Origin: Prosthecobacter sp.
GTDB taxonomy: Bacteria > Verrucomicrobiota > Verrucomicrobiia > Verrucomicrobiales > Verrucomicrobiaceae
DNA length: 64,000 nt
Direction: 5' to 3'
Assembly: GCA_017853885.1 (NCBI GenBank)
Contig: JAFMIR010000013.1
Location: forward strand, 1 to 64,000
Position 1 is the first letter of the stretch. Each line of letters starts with the position of its first letter. Below the pieces are notes generated by a model that did not search any database, was not told the DNA's origin, and was given only the letters and a program-made list of their open reading frames with translations. Of the stretch, positions 37,723 through 47,360 are shown piece after piece. Position numbers and translations under genes: made by a program.

Positions 37723-39171
37723 TCAGCCAACACTGCCTTCCATTTCGAGGTCGATAAGCCGTTTCAGCTCGACGCTGTATTCCATGGGGAATTCCTTCAC
37801 GAGGTCGTTGATGAAACCATTAACGGACAAGCTCATGGCTTCGGCTTCGGTGAGGCCGCGTTGCATGAGGTAGAAGATTTGGTCGGCGCTGACCTGGCTG
37901 ACGCTGGCCTCATGCTGGGTGGCGTGCTGGTTGCCGCGGACGCTGATGGCGGGGTAGGTGTCGGTGCGGCTGTTGGGGTTGATGAGCAGGGCGTCGCACT
38001 CGGTGTTGTTTTTGCAGCCTTTGAGGTGCTTGGGGATGTGCACGAGGCCGCGGTAGGTGGCGCGACCTTCGCCGATGCTGATGGATTTGCTGATGACGTT
38101 GCTGGTGGTATCGTCGGCAGCGTGGACCATTTTGGCGCCGGTGTCCTGATGCTGGCCGCTGTTGGCCAGAGCAATGCTGATGACCTCGCCACGGGCGCGG
38201 CGGCCTTTCATGATGACGCCGGGGTATTTCATGGTGAGGCGGCTGCCGATGTTGCAGTCGATCCAGCGCACTTCGGCGTCTTCGTGGGCGATGCCGCGCT
38301 TGGTGACGAGGTTGAAGACGTTGCTGCTCCAGTTCTGCACGGTGACGTATTGGATCTTCGCGCCTTTCATGGCGACGAGTTCGACGACGGCGCTGTGCAG
38401 CGTGGCGGTCTCAAACTTCGGCGCGGTGCAGCCTTCCATGTACATCACTTCCGCGCCTTCATCGGCGATGATGAGCGTGCGCTCGAACTGGCCGAACTGC
38501 TCGCTGTTGATGCGGAAGTAGGCCTGAAGCGGATGCTTCACCTTCACGCCGGGCGGCACGTAGATGAACGAGCCGCCGCTGAAGACGGCGCTGTTGAGCG
38601 CGGAGAATTTGTTGTCGCCGGTGGGGATGACCTTGCCGAACCACTTCTTGAAGATCTCGGGGTATTTGTGCAGGCCTTCGGTGCTGTTGACGAAGATGAC
38701 GCCCTGCTCCTCGACGGCGGCTTTGATGTTCGAGTAGGCGGCCTCGCTGTCATACTGCGCCTCGACGCCGGCGAGGAACTTTCTTTCTTGCTCAGGAATG
38801 CCGAGACGATCGAAGGTCTTCTTCACGTCCTCGGGCACTTCGTCCCAGGAGCGCTTCGGCTTCTGGCCGTCGCTGAGGTAGTAGCGGAACTCGTCGAACT
38901 TGATGTTTTCGAGGTCCTTCGTGGCCCAATGCGTGGGCATGGGCTTTTCCTGGAAGACCTTCAAGGCTTTGTGCCGGAACTCACGGATCCAATCGGGATC
39001 GCCCTTCACATCGGCGATGTAGTCGATGGTCTTTTCGGTGATGCCGAAGCCGGAGTCGAACTTGTTGCGCTCGGGGAAGGTGAAGTCGCCGACGCTATCG
39101 ACGCGGATGTCGGAGATGTCGTTGGCTTCCGTGACGGGAAGTTCGAGGGTGGAGTCAGGGGCGGAGACCAT
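37723..39171 (-). CDS. sufB: Fe-S cluster assembly protein SufB
   Basis: A 482-residue SufB, the cluster-building scaffold subunit. Recognisable blocks are [63 protein letters not shown], and [42 protein letters not shown]. The conserved [16 protein letters not shown] segment (here [10 protein letters not shown]) and [13 protein letters not shown] are present. It lies between sufC (29 nt) and sufD (48 nt) on one transcript. Confidence 0.97.
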   Translation of the reverse strand: MVSAPDSTLELPVTEANDISDIRVDSVGDFTFPERNKFDSGFGITEKTIDYIADVKGDPDWIREFRHKALKVFQEKPMPTHWATKDLENIKFDEFRYYLSDGQKPKRSWDEVPEDVKKTFDRLGIPEQERKFLAGVEAQYDSEAAYSNIKAAVEEQGVIFVNSTEGLHKYPEIFKKWFGKVIPTGDNKFSALNSAVFSGGSFIYVPPGVKVKHPLQAYFRINSEQFGQFERTLIIADEGAEVMYMEGCTAPKFETATLHSAVVELVAMKGAKIQYVTVQNWSSNVFNLVTKRGIAHEDAEVRWIDCNIGSRLTMKYPGVIMKGRRARGEVISIALANSGQHQDTGAKMVHAADDTTSNVISKSISIGEGRATYRGLVHIPKHLKGCKNNTECDALLINPNSRTDTYPAISVRGNQHATQHEASVSQVSADQIFYLMQRGLTEAEAMSLSVNGFINDLVKEFPMEYSVELKRLIDLEMEGSVG

Positions 39172-39200
39172 AATGATAAAGTTGGAGGGTTTCAGAGCAC

Positions 39201-39959
39201 TTATGCAGCAGCGGCCAAAGGCTCCTCAGTCACCCAGTCGTAGCCGCGTTCTTCGAGTTCGAGGGAGAGCTCTTTGCCGCCGGTTTTGACGATGCGGCCG
39301 TCTTTGAGGACGTGGACGATATCGGGCTGGATGTAGTTCAGCAGGCGCTGGTAGTGGGTGATGACGAGGAAGCCGCGGTTCTCGCTGCGCATGGCGTTCA
39401 CACCGCGGGAGACGATCTTGAGGGCGTCGATGTCGAGGCCGGAGTCGGTTTCGTCGAGGATGGCGTATTTCGGCTCCAGCATCATGAGCTGGAGGATCTC
39501 GTTGCGCTTCTTTTCACCGCCGGAGAAGCCTTCATTCACGCTGCGGCTGGTGAAGCTGCGGTCCATCTCGAGCTGGTCCATGCGGGCGTAGAGCTGCTTG
39601 TAGAACTTCACGGCATCGATGTCCTCGCCCTTCGGCAGGCGGGCCTTCAGCGCGGCGCGGAGGAAGTTGGCGTTGCTGACGCCGGGGATCTCATGCGGAT
39701 ACTGGAAGGCGAGGAACAGACCGGCGCGGCTGCGAGCATCGACGGCCATGTCCAGGATGTTTTCGCCATCGAGGAGGACCTCGCCGCTGGTGACTTCGTA
39801 GTCTTCGTGGCCGCAGAGGACCTTGCTCAGCGTGCTCTTGCCAGAGCCGTTCGGGCCCATGATGGCGTGAACTTCACCGGGCTTGATGATGAGGTTCAGG
39901 CCTTTGAGGATTTCGCGGCCAGGAATCTGAGCGTGGAGGTCTTTGATCTCGAGTGACAT
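39201..39959 (-). CDS. sufC: Fe-S assembly ATPase SufC
   Basis: A 252-residue ABC-type ATPase that powers SufBD rearrangement. It has Walker [11 protein letters not shown], signature [11 protein letters not shown], Walker [13 protein letters not shown], and the H-loop VITHYQRLL. It opens [20 protein letters not shown], as in SufC. In this operon it is first of the suf genes, directly after the Fur-family gene (39 nt), an order fur-C-B-D rather than the more usual B-C-D. Confidence 0.97.
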   Translation of the reverse strand: MSLEIKDLHAQIPGREILKGLNLIIKPGEVHAIMGPNGSGKSTLSKVLCGHEDYEVTSGEVLLDGENILDMAVDARSRAGLFLAFQYPHEIPGVSNANFLRAALKARLPKGEDIDAVKFYKQLYARMDQLEMDRSFTSRSVNEGFSGGEKKRNEILQLMMLEPKYAILDETDSGLDIDALKIVSRGVNAMRSENRGFLVITHYQRLLNYIQPDIVHVLKDGRIVKTGGKELSLELEERGYDWVTEEPLAAAA

Positions 39960-39998
39960 GTCGTGGGTGGTGGCGGGGAAAAAATGAGGAATGACGAA

Positions 39999-40457
39999 CT
40001 ACTTCGCCGCGCAGGCATCGCAGGTGCCGTGGATGGCGAGGTCGGTGCGGGTGATGCGGGTGCCTTTGGGGAGGTTCCAGAACTTGGCGGGGTCAAAATC
40101 GGTGGCCGGGTGGGCGTCGATGACTTTGCCGCAGGTTTCGCAGTGGAAATGAACGTGCTCGTGGAGGTTCGCGCAGTAGCGGGACTGGCCGCGCTCGAGG
40201 TGGACCTGCTTGATCAGCCCGGCGGAGGTGAGGTGGTCGAGGCAGTTGTAAACCGTGGCCAAAGAGATGCCGGGGGAGCGGGCCTTCACGCGATCGAGGA
40301 TGTCGTAGGCCGTGGGGTGGTCCGTGGAGGCGGCGAGCACATCGAAAACCTCGCGGCGGTGGGGTGTGAGGCGCACATCGGCACCGAGGACGGCCATGCG
40401 GCACTCGAGGCCGGTGGGCTTCGAAGGGACACGGGTGGAGGTGGCAGAGGGTGTCAT
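39999..40457 (-). CDS. Fur-family regulator upstream of suf genes
   Basis: A 152-residue Fur/PerR-type repressor. The winged helix includes RREVFDVLAASTDHPTAYDILDRV and SLATVYNCLDHLTSAGLI. Metal ligands are the HEHVHFHCETCGK motif and a C-terminal CDAC, giving a structural zinc site (CETC/CDAC). PerR, Fur and Irr-like members differ by few residues, so I do not choose; the PerR-box-like operator (40468-40494) and suf linkage suggest oxidative stress or iron control. It autoregulates if that operator is its own. Confidence 0.93.
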   Translation of the reverse strand: MTPSATSTRVPSKPTGLECRMAVLGADVRLTPHRREVFDVLAASTDHPTAYDILDRVKARSPGISLATVYNCLDHLTSAGLIKQVHLERGQSRYCANLHEHVHFHCETCGKVIDAHPATDFDPAKFWNLPKGTRITRTDLAIHGTCDACAAK

Positions 40458-40467
40458 GACGGCTCTG

Positions 40468-40494
40468 GCTTTAGAATTGGAATGATTCTAAAGC
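40468..40494 (-). promoter_or_regulatory. Fur/PerR-type operator palindrome
   Basis: GCTTTAGAAT-tggaatg-ATTCTAAAGC is a perfect 10-bp inverted repeat 11 bp upstream of the regulator start. TTAGAAT-N7-ATTCTAA resembles PerR/Fur boxes. It would let the regulator repress itself and sufCBD. Confidence 0.75.
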
Positions 40495-40584
40495 AAGTCA
40501 CAAGATGCCTAGACCCATTCTCACAATGTCTATCTGACTCCCGTCGGTGGGGCTGTTTTGCATTGGGTGGGCCTGATGTGCCGG

Positions 40585-42363
40585 TCAGACCGATCTTTCA
40601 TCCTCAGACAGTTGCTGCCGAGCAGATTGGAGAGCTTGGAGGGTCCAGATAACTGGATAGAGCCGCTCATGATACCACAGCCGGGCGAAATAGAGACCAA
40701 TCGGAGCACTGGGGAAGTGGGTGCCGTGTTGCGTGGCCTGGATGAGCCAATCGAGCGAAAGGTGGATGGCGGAGCGCGAAGCACCCGATAGGCACAGGGC
40801 ATGCAGCGCGACGGCGGTTTCTTCGAGACTCGGCGAGCTCAAGGAATCGCCGCCGAACGAGCCATCAGGTTTTTGGGCGCGGCCTAGAAAGTACAGGCCG
40901 GCTTGGATGAGGTCGGCAGCACTGGCGGCGAGATCGAAATGACTGCCGAGGTGGTTCAGGACCTGCGCGGTGCCATAGACAGGGTTCGTTTCGTTAGGCG
41001 TGTGTTCATTGCCAAACCAAAGAGGGAACCAAGAACCGTCGGGTGCCTGGTTTTTCTTCAGATAGGCCAGAGCACGGCGAGTGGCTGTCTCGATAGATTT
41101 TTGGAGATCGGCCGGCAGCTCGGCCTTCCAAGTCCAACACGCGAGGAGCGCGTGGGCGGTGATTTCAGGCGTGGAGCGATCAAACGGCAGCGCGCCCCAG
41201 CCGCGACAAAAGGTCGGGATGCCGCCATCGCGGTTTTGCAGGTCCAGAAGCCACTGGATACCGGCTGAAGCAGAATGACGAATGTCGAATGAAGCGTTTC
41301 GAAACGTTGGGGCAGAGAGCCGATGGAGAGCAATGAGTGCGCTTGAGGTATCATCAGCATCGGGCACGCCGCCGGGGAGATCCGTCCATGCCCATCCGCC
41401 GGGCGCAGCGTTGGTGAAGGGATGCACCTCTCGGTATTGCTGGGAGAGGAGCCAATCGCTCACGACTCGGCGGACAGGAGTGTCTGCGCTCTCTTCCAAA
41501 GCCCGCACGGCAAGCGTCGTGCCCCAGGTGGCGAGGTTGGTGTCGATGGGCCATGCGCCATCTCTGCGCATGCTACGGTGGAGAAACTCTACGGCGAGAG
41601 GCAGGCAAGGATGATCGAGATCCCCTGCCCCGGCGAGGGCCATGGTGACAAAACTGGTCAATGGCGTGGCCTCCAAATAGCCGCCACTGGAAGGTTGCAG
41701 CGTTTGGAGCATCGGCCGCACGCGTCTCCATGCGAGCGCCCGCAGCCAACGCAGCGGATTCCACCAGGCAGGAGGGGCTTTCCGAAAGCGGATGTGCCCG
41801 ATGGCAATGAGTGCGGGCAGCGCATAACTCACGACCGGCAGTCCGATGGCTCCGAACCACGTTCGCGGCAGCGCGGCAAGCTCAAACGGCAGCGCGATGA
41901 CGTGTCGCCATGGTTTCTCGCCGAGCGTGCCGCAGAGCGAGCAGAGCATCAAAATGGGCACGCTGAAGGTCTTGTCCTTGCCGTAGCGGGCAATGACGGC
42001 CTTTGCGATAGCTGCGGGCTCCAGCGACCCCGTGCGAGCGATGATCCAGTTCTCCGCCGCAGGCGACGAAACGCCTAGCAGATGCAACGCGCTCCAGCCA
42101 AGCAGCGTGGTAGATAGATTGCTTTTGCTGATCGTCGTGTCGCCCCAGCCGCCGTCGGCATTTTGATGCTGGCGGAGCCATGCAGCGCCTTTTTCGATGA
42201 AGTCGACATGCTTCGCGGCATCGACGAGTGTCAGCGCGACGATAGCCGTGGCAGTGGAAAGGGCGCTGGAGCTAAGCTCCCCTTCCCAATGACCTTGACC
42301 GTTCCGCAGGCTCAAAAGATGAGTCTGTGTGCGGGCGATGGCACGATCAAGTTCGGCGGGCAT
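40585..42363 (-). CDS. Squalene-hopene cyclase-like class II terpene cyclase
   Basis: A 592-residue double alpha-barrel cyclase. The catalytic DxDD motif is VPDADDTSSALIAL. QW-type repeats occur as QNADGGWGDT, QNRDGGIPTFCRGWG and KPDGSFGGDS, and GNEHTPNETNPVYGTAQVLNHL matches the late squalene-cyclase block. It would protonate and cyclise squalene or a related polyprene to a hopanoid-type product. At 592 residues it is shorter than SHC (about 630-720). No squalene synthase or hpn gene is adjacent. A repeat-derived stretch (FRNASFDIRHSASAG) interrupts the middle of the sequence (see 41273-41306). Confidence 0.85.
   Translation of the reverse strand: MPAELDRAIARTQTHLLSLRNGQGHWEGELSSSALSTATAIVALTLVDAAKHVDFIEKGAAWLRQHQNADGGWGDTTISKSNLSTTLLGWSALHLLGVSSPAAENWIIARTGSLEPAAIAKAVIARYGKDKTFSVPILMLCSLCGTLGEKPWRHVIALPFELAALPRTWFGAIGLPVVSYALPALIAIGHIRFRKAPPAWWNPLRWLRALAWRRVRPMLQTLQPSSGGYLEATPLTSFVTMALAGAGDLDHPCLPLAVEFLHRSMRRDGAWPIDTNLATWGTTLAVRALEESADTPVRRVVSDWLLSQQYREVHPFTNAAPGGWAWTDLPGGVPDADDTSSALIALHRLSAPTFRNASFDIRHSASAGIQWLLDLQNRDGGIPTFCRGWGALPFDRSTPEITAHALLACWTWKAELPADLQKSIETATRRALAYLKKNQAPDGSWFPLWFGNEHTPNETNPVYGTAQVLNHLGSHFDLAASAADLIQAGLYFLGRAQKPDGSFGGDSLSSPSLEETAVALHALCLSGASRSAIHLSLDWLIQATQHGTHFPSAPIGLYFARLWYHERLYPVIWTLQALQSARQQLSEDERSV
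41273..41306. repeat. REP-like word inside cyclase coding sequence
   Basis: GAATGACGAATGTCGAATGAAG plus the 12-bp perfect palindrome CGTTTCGAAACG lies in frame within the cyclase gene and encodes the low-conservation stretch FRNASFDIRHSAS. Related words occur at 4518-4531 (TGACGAATGCCGAA) and 39989-39998 (GAATGACGAA). Confidence 0.5.
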
Positions 42364-42390
42364 CGCAGCAGAAGGGGCATGAAGACCTGT

Positions 42391-42888
42391 TTAGGCGAGT
42401 TGAAGCTCAGGACGGGCCTCAATGGCCTTCGTCAGCCCTGGCCAGCCACCGGGACGCTGGGTCTGGAAAAGGCTCAAATACACGGCGACGTGTTTGGCCG
42501 GATGCGCAGCGAGCAAGGCGGCGACAGCCGTCTCCGCTTTGTCTTCAGCGATCTCAGCCGGGAGATCGGTGATCTCTCCTTTGCCATCGTGGGTAATGCC
42601 AACGCCATCCAAGAAGGCTGTCAGCATGTCCACCTTGCCTTTGATGAGCCAGATCTGAAAGATCTGTTCGGTGACACCTTCGTTTGTGCGAAGGCGAAGC
42701 TGATCGAGGAGCCAAGTAGCCTGCTTATCCTTCGATTTCTCATAGATGAAGGTGGGGCGCAACCTGCGCTGCGGTGCCAAGGTGTTGATGATGGCTTTGT
42801 AAGCTGGGCGCTGCTCATCTTGCATGTAGCGCATGAGCTGGAGCTGCATTTCGGAACCGATGGCGGAAAGAATCTGGTTGGGGGTCAT
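42391..42888 (-). CDS. Conserved-looking protein of unknown function
   Basis: The ATG at 42888 (MTPNQILSAIGSEMQLQLMRYM) gives 165 residues; the ORF-track extension upstream is basic and unlikely. It is soluble, alpha-helical by appearance (TEQIFQIWLIKGKVDMLTAFLDGV, ETAVAALLAAHPAKHVAVYL), with no signal peptide. I do not recognise the family. It lies 27 nt upstream of the cyclase gene on the same strand, so the two probably share a transcript. The upstream terminator at 42956-42988 separates it from the Gfo/Idh gene. Confidence 0.65.
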   Translation of the reverse strand: MTPNQILSAIGSEMQLQLMRYMQDEQRPAYKAIINTLAPQRRLRPTFIYEKSKDKQATWLLDQLRLRTNEGVTEQIFQIWLIKGKVDMLTAFLDGVGITHDGKGEITDLPAEIAEDKAETAVAALLAAHPAKHVAVYLSLFQTQRPGGWPGLTKAIEARPELQLA

Positions 42889-42955
42889 GCGGAAAAAAGG
42901 AGGACGTGTGGTATCATGAGGCGGGATAGGAGGCAAGGTGGGGAATATCGAAGCG

Positions 42956-42988
42956 AAAAAAAGAGCCGACCTCTTCAGGGGTCGGCTC
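42956..42988 (-). terminator. Rho-independent terminator after Gfo/Idh gene
   Basis: On the minus strand GAGCCGACC pairs with GGTCGGCTC (42963-42971 with 42980-42988) and is followed by a run of seven T. It ends the oxidoreductase transcript 25 nt past its stop. Confidence 0.9.
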
Positions 42989-43012
42989 CGTGAGGTATGC
43001 TGAAACAGCCAT

Positions 43013-44554
43013 TTAGCTGATGATGGGCAGCTCAAAACCGGCGGCGTATTCGTCTTGGGCAAGTTGGTTGGCCTCAGCGGCGAACTCACCGATAAACTTC
43101 TCGGCAACTGGATCGAATTCGAGCCATGGGCCCGCAGTGATCTGCTGCTTCGAGAGATCGATCTTGTTGGCCTCGAGGTTGGCCATGAAGTCCGCAAGGG
43201 TTTCTTGACCGGCTTTGTCGGCCGCCAGACGTTCCTTCACCTCAGCAATGCTGATCTGTTTACCCAGACGGTAGGAGATATTGGCGAGCTGTGAGAGCGC
43301 GGCAGCATGATAACCGTGGGCGACATGCAGGTTGCTATTGACGAGCTTGCCTGCGCGAACGCTGTCGATGAAGTTTTTCATGTGATCCTTGCCCTCGTCG
43401 AAGTTTTCAAACTTCGTCAGCGTGTTGCCATCGTTGTCATAGGCCTTGGATTCAGCAACGAAGCCGCCTTCACAATGAATCACGTTGCCGATGCGAGGTG
43501 CGCCGGTCTTGCCATTGATGCGAAACACAGGCTCGTAGCCCTTGGCCCAGTTCATGTCCTTCATGGGTAGGCCGCGGTTGTCGAAGAGCATCGGGGCACC
43601 TTCCGCCCACTGGTAAAAGGCGAGCTGGTTGTTGGCTGTCTCACCATCGTCGTCGTAGCCCCAGCGCCCGCCAAAGCTCATGAGACGCTTCGGAAGCAAC
43701 TCGGGATTGCCAAGACCCCAGCGGGCCACATCGAGCTGGTGTGGGCCTTGATTTCCAATGTCGCCATTGCCGTAGGCCCACTGCCAGTGCCAGTCATAGT
43801 GCATCTGCTCACGCTGAACAGGCATCACAGGCCGCGGAGCAGACCAGAGCTTGTAATCGAGATCGATCATCTGCGGCTTGCCGCCGGTATCGCGGAAGGT
43901 GCCGGCAATGCGGCCATTGGCATCCGGCTGCACAGGGGCTGCCACCTTACCGATGGATTTGCGGGCCTTGAAATTGATGCCGCGGGAAAGGGTGACCTTG
44001 CCGATCTGACCGGACTTGACGTAATCCATGGCGGCCTGCCATCCGGGAGATGAACGACGCTGCATGCCATGCTGGACCACGATGCCCTTCTTTTCGACCA
44101 GGGCGGCAGCATCGACGAGCTTGCGTCCCTCCGACATATTGTGGCAAACAGGCTTCTCGACATAAACGTGCTTGCCATTGGCAATCGCCGTCATGGCGAT
44201 GAGCGTATGACTGTGGTTCGGCGTCGCGATCGTAATGGCATCAATTTCCTTGTCAGCACAGCACTCACGGTAATCGCTGTACTGTTTCACGGTGATGTTT
44301 TTCTTGGCGAGGGAGGCGACGTGCCTATCCATCACCTTCTTGTCCACATCGCAGAGGGCGACAAGACGCACGCCCTTGATGCCCAGAAGGCTGCCGATGT
44401 GGCCGGCACCACGGCCATTGAATCCGATGACCGCGACGCGGACATCATCATTGGCCCCGATGGGGGCGGAGTAGGAGGGAAGCACGGCAAGGCTGGCCGC
44501 GCCGGCGACAGTGCCGCGGACAAAGGTGCGGCGTGTGGTTGGAGTGGTGTTCAT
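43013..44554 (-). CDS. Tat-exported Gfo/Idh/MocA oxidoreductase
   Basis: A 513-residue protein with a Tat leader (TTRRTFVRGTVAGAASLAVLP). The Rossmann NAD(P)-binding part follows: VRVAVIGFNGRGAGHIGSL, ATPNHSHTLIAMTAIANGKHVYVEKPVCHN. The EKP-x-CHN segment is the conserved catalytic Lys region of GFO_IDH_MocA. The C-terminal half holds the substrate domain, with GNGDIGNQGPHQLDVARWGLG. Such secreted members are strongly expanded in PVC bacteria and act on sugars, but the substrate is unknown. It is monocistronic with its own terminator. Confidence 0.92.
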   Translation of the reverse strand: MNTTPTTRRTFVRGTVAGAASLAVLPSYSAPIGANDDVRVAVIGFNGRGAGHIGSLLGIKGVRLVALCDVDKKVMDRHVASLAKKNITVKQYSDYRECCADKEIDAITIATPNHSHTLIAMTAIANGKHVYVEKPVCHNMSEGRKLVDAAALVEKKGIVVQHGMQRRSSPGWQAAMDYVKSGQIGKVTLSRGINFKARKSIGKVAAPVQPDANGRIAGTFRDTGGKPQMIDLDYKLWSAPRPVMPVQREQMHYDWHWQWAYGNGDIGNQGPHQLDVARWGLGNPELLPKRLMSFGGRWGYDDDGETANNQLAFYQWAEGAPMLFDNRGLPMKDMNWAKGYEPVFRINGKTGAPRIGNVIHCEGGFVAESKAYDNDGNTLTKFENFDEGKDHMKNFIDSVRAGKLVNSNLHVAHGYHAAALSQLANISYRLGKQISIAEVKERLAADKAGQETLADFMANLEANKIDLSKQQITAGPWLEFDPVAEKFIGEFAAEANQLAQDEYAAGFELPIIS

Positions 44555-44753
44555 GGCAATGAGCAGGTGAGAACGGTCAGACTACAAGGATTCTTCGAGG
44601 CTGGCTCGTCTTTTTATGACTAAAGAAGGTGCCAGGATGACGCGGGTGTCGTAATTCACGTGACCAGCACCTTACCACACTTCCGTGTGATCCATGGTCT
44701 CGGTGAAGAGCCGTGAACAAGCTCAAGCATGTCTCAGCTGAGAGATTCGCATT

Positions 44754-47360
44754 TCAATGAGTCTGCGTCGGCGCTTTGGATTCGACGTCGAGTTTTCGAT
44801 AAAGAAAGGCGTCGCTGGTGAGCAAAGAAGTGATCAGAGCCTTCATGCTGCCGCCATTGTTCCTATAGGCGGCATGAGCGTCTTGGAGAACCGGTGCGTC
44901 GTTCAGCGTCTCATTGCGGCCCATCCAGAAACGGAAGGCATGGCGCACGAAGACCTGCTCGACGCGTTGGCTTTGTGCCAGCTTTTTGATCATCTCGATC
45001 GCGTTAGACACGGGGCCGTCCAGCACGGGATCGCCGCTGCTGATGATCTCGCCTGTGGTGTCCACGGGCTTTTCCAATTCCGTAGTGCGGAAGATGCCGG
45101 CGTGGTTGAACATCTCAAACGGTAGGCCGAGCGGGTCCATTTTTTGATGGCAGGTCCAACAGTAAGTCTGCCTAGTGACTCGCATGCGCTCACGCAGCGT
45201 GCTCTGAGGCTCGACAGGGAGCTGTGCATCCACAGTGATGGGCACATCGGGAATGCCGCCGCCGAGCAGACGTTCACGAATCCAGATGCCGCGGTGGATG
45301 GCATGATTGTCCATGGCATCGGAATGGGAGACGAGCCACGCCGGGTGCGTCAAAATGCCCAAACGTTGGCCTTCCGGCACGGTGGCCAGAATGCGTCCAG
45401 GTTTCATGGAGCCACCGCCAAAGGTAGGACGGCTGACCCGGGCCGTTTCAGCCGGACCTTGGAGTTTGGCTGGAGCGATGGCCAACTTGGCGGCTTTGTC
45501 GCGAGTGCGTTGCCGCTGATCATTTTGGAGATCCTTCTCCGCAGCAGCCAGCGCTTTCTTTTTTTCAACGAGCTGTTTCTTCGCTTCTTTGTCCTTTGGA
45601 TTGGCCTGCATGGTGTCCTCCCATTTAACCACCTCAACCCTCAGAGCCCTGAGCTTGGCCTCAGCCTTCTGCTGACGTTCTGCGGATACCTTTTCCTCGG
45701 CGGCGGCAGCAGCGGCTTGCTCTTGTTTGTTGAGCCTCCTGCCGAAGTAAATCTCGTCCGTCGGCGTGACGATAGCACGCCGTGTGGTGAGCAGCTCCTT
45801 GAGCACGTTCTTGTCCTCTGCGAGAATGATTTCAACAAGGCGGTCGGTGCTGGCAGTGGCGGCAAACATGGCACTGTAGTGGTCCGCGCCGCGGTTGGAG
45901 GCGCCCGTGTCTGCGAGCGCCCGGGTGTCCTTGCAGATGTAGCCACCAAGATCGTAATCGAAGTAGTCGCGAAAGAACTGCAGCACACGCGGCTTGCGGA
46001 TGCTGTCATCGGCCAACATGCGGGTGACCTCGCGCCGCACGTCCTCGCGAGTCTTCATGCGGCCTTCCAAGATGGCACTGCGCAGGGATTCGTCCGGCTT
46101 CAGATAACGCAGCGCGTGGTTCACAGCCAATCCCAGCTCCCAATCCTGCAGCATCACACGGCCATGCGCATCCGGCCTGCCGCCTTGCCCCAGCTCGGGC
46201 CGGAAGAGCGCATCGCGATCTAGAAAGATGGCCGACAAACCCATTACGATGCCATCGTTCTTGCCCACCTTCGCCATGCTGTCTTTAACCAAAGCCATGT
46301 AGGTGTCCCTCTCCTCATGGCTCGGTGGGCGGAAGGTTAATGCCTCGAACAAGTCATCCACCGTAGCCCGCAGCCGTTCTTCACTGAGGCCCGGCTCCTT
46401 CATGAGGTCCTGCAGCGGCGTCTTCGGCCGAGTGTCTTTGGGGCTGTAAACGATGGAGGTAGGCTGGCCACGGATATCACCCGGCGGTTTCACCTTATCG
46501 TAGGTCTTGGGGTCATCGGTGATCTGCTCCGGCAGGCCCACGAGGCTGCGAACACCCTGTGCCATATAGTTGAGGATGTCCGTCGCCTTGCTCAAAATCT
46601 GCGTAGACTCGGCGCTGTTGACCGAAGTCAGGGTAGGATAGTTTTTCAGACCGCTTTTGCGCGGGGAGGATAGCACCACAGGCACGCTTTTCACTGCGGT
46701 GGCATAGGCGACCGTTCCACCATCGACTCGGAGGATCTGGTCGATGCCAAAGTAGAGTTTCAACTCGCCGCCGTGGTTCGTGGGCACGGAGTCGCCATGA
46801 GCTCGCAGGCCCGGCTGGGCTGGATCAAAAGGCGGTTCCACGTTAATCAGCTCATTGAGCCTCGTGATGTGCTCCTGTGGTGTGACACGCCAGAGGCGAG
46901 CCGGCGAGGATGCAGGTGCCAGCACGATACCCTTGGGCAGCGGCCCGAACAGCAGCTCGTGATCCACGAAATTGCCCTTCTTCGGATCGAGATGCGCCTC
47001 AAAGCCACCCTTGTCTTTCATCGCCCGCTGCAACTCGGTGATGATCCACCCGGCAAAGCGGAGTCGCTCGACGACCTCCGGCTGATCTCGCTTCTTGGGT
47101 GGCATTTCCTTCAGCGAAACCTGTGCCCAGATGGATTTCCAAAGCGCGGCATTCGTCTCATCAACAGTGCCCAGACCCTCCAGCGAGAGGCCACCTTTTT
47201 TCGTGTCGTTATCATGGCACTCGATGCAGTGCTTGTCCAAAAAGACACGGCCCAGCTTTTGGAAAGAACCATGCACCGGCTGTCCGGGATAATAGAGATC
47301 AGAGCCAGAAGCCGCAGCACCAGCCAGCGCAGTCGTGATGAAGAAGGCTATCTTTGTCAC
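44754..47360 (-). CDS. DUF1592/DUF1587/DUF1588-type cytochrome protein
   Basis: An 868-residue secreted protein of the planctomycete-type DUF1592 family (order DUF1587, DUF1592, DUF1588, DUF1585). A haem site [19 protein letters not shown] is near residue 45, and a second CxxCH occurs in [17 protein letters not shown] near residue 745. Between about 550 and 640 lies a highly charged coiled coil ([24 protein letters not shown]...) that interrupts the family core. The signal peptide is at the N-terminus. Its start overlaps the DUF1552 gene's stop by ATGA. The role is unknown; the fold suggests extracytoplasmic redox work. Confidence 0.88.
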   Translation of the reverse strand: MTKIAFFITTALAGAAASGSDLYYPGQPVHGSFQKLGRVFLDKHCIECHDNDTKKGGLSLEGLGTVDETNAALWKSIWAQVSLKEMPPKKRDQPEVVERLRFAGWIITELQRAMKDKGGFEAHLDPKKGNFVDHELLFGPLPKGIVLAPASSPARLWRVTPQEHITRLNELINVEPPFDPAQPGLRAHGDSVPTNHGGELKLYFGIDQILRVDGGTVAYATAVKSVPVVLSSPRKSGLKNYPTLTSVNSAESTQILSKATDILNYMAQGVRSLVGLPEQITDDPKTYDKVKPPGDIRGQPTSIVYSPKDTRPKTPLQDLMKEPGLSEERLRATVDDLFEALTFRPPSHEERDTYMALVKDSMAKVGKNDGIVMGLSAIFLDRDALFRPELGQGGRPDAHGRVMLQDWELGLAVNHALRYLKPDESLRSAILEGRMKTREDVRREVTRMLADDSIRKPRVLQFFRDYFDYDLGGYICKDTRALADTGASNRGADHYSAMFAATASTDRLVEIILAEDKNVLKELLTTRRAIVTPTDEIYFGRRLNKQEQAAAAAAEEKVSAERQQKAEAKLRALRVEVVKWEDTMQANPKDKEAKKQLVEKKKALAAAEKDLQNDQRQRTRDKAAKLAIAPAKLQGPAETARVSRPTFGGGSMKPGRILATVPEGQRLGILTHPAWLVSHSDAMDNHAIHRGIWIRERLLGGGIPDVPITVDAQLPVEPQSTLRERMRVTRQTYCWTCHQKMDPLGLPFEMFNHAGIFRTTELEKPVDTTGEIISSGDPVLDGPVSNAIEMIKKLAQSQRVEQVFVRHAFRFWMGRNETLNDAPVLQDAHAAYRNNGGSMKALITSLLTSDAFLYRKLDVESKAPTQTH

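Noticed and set aside
37708-39243. 511-aa plus-strand ORF
   Set aside because: Antisense shadow of sufB; low-complexity Ala/Val/Asp composition.
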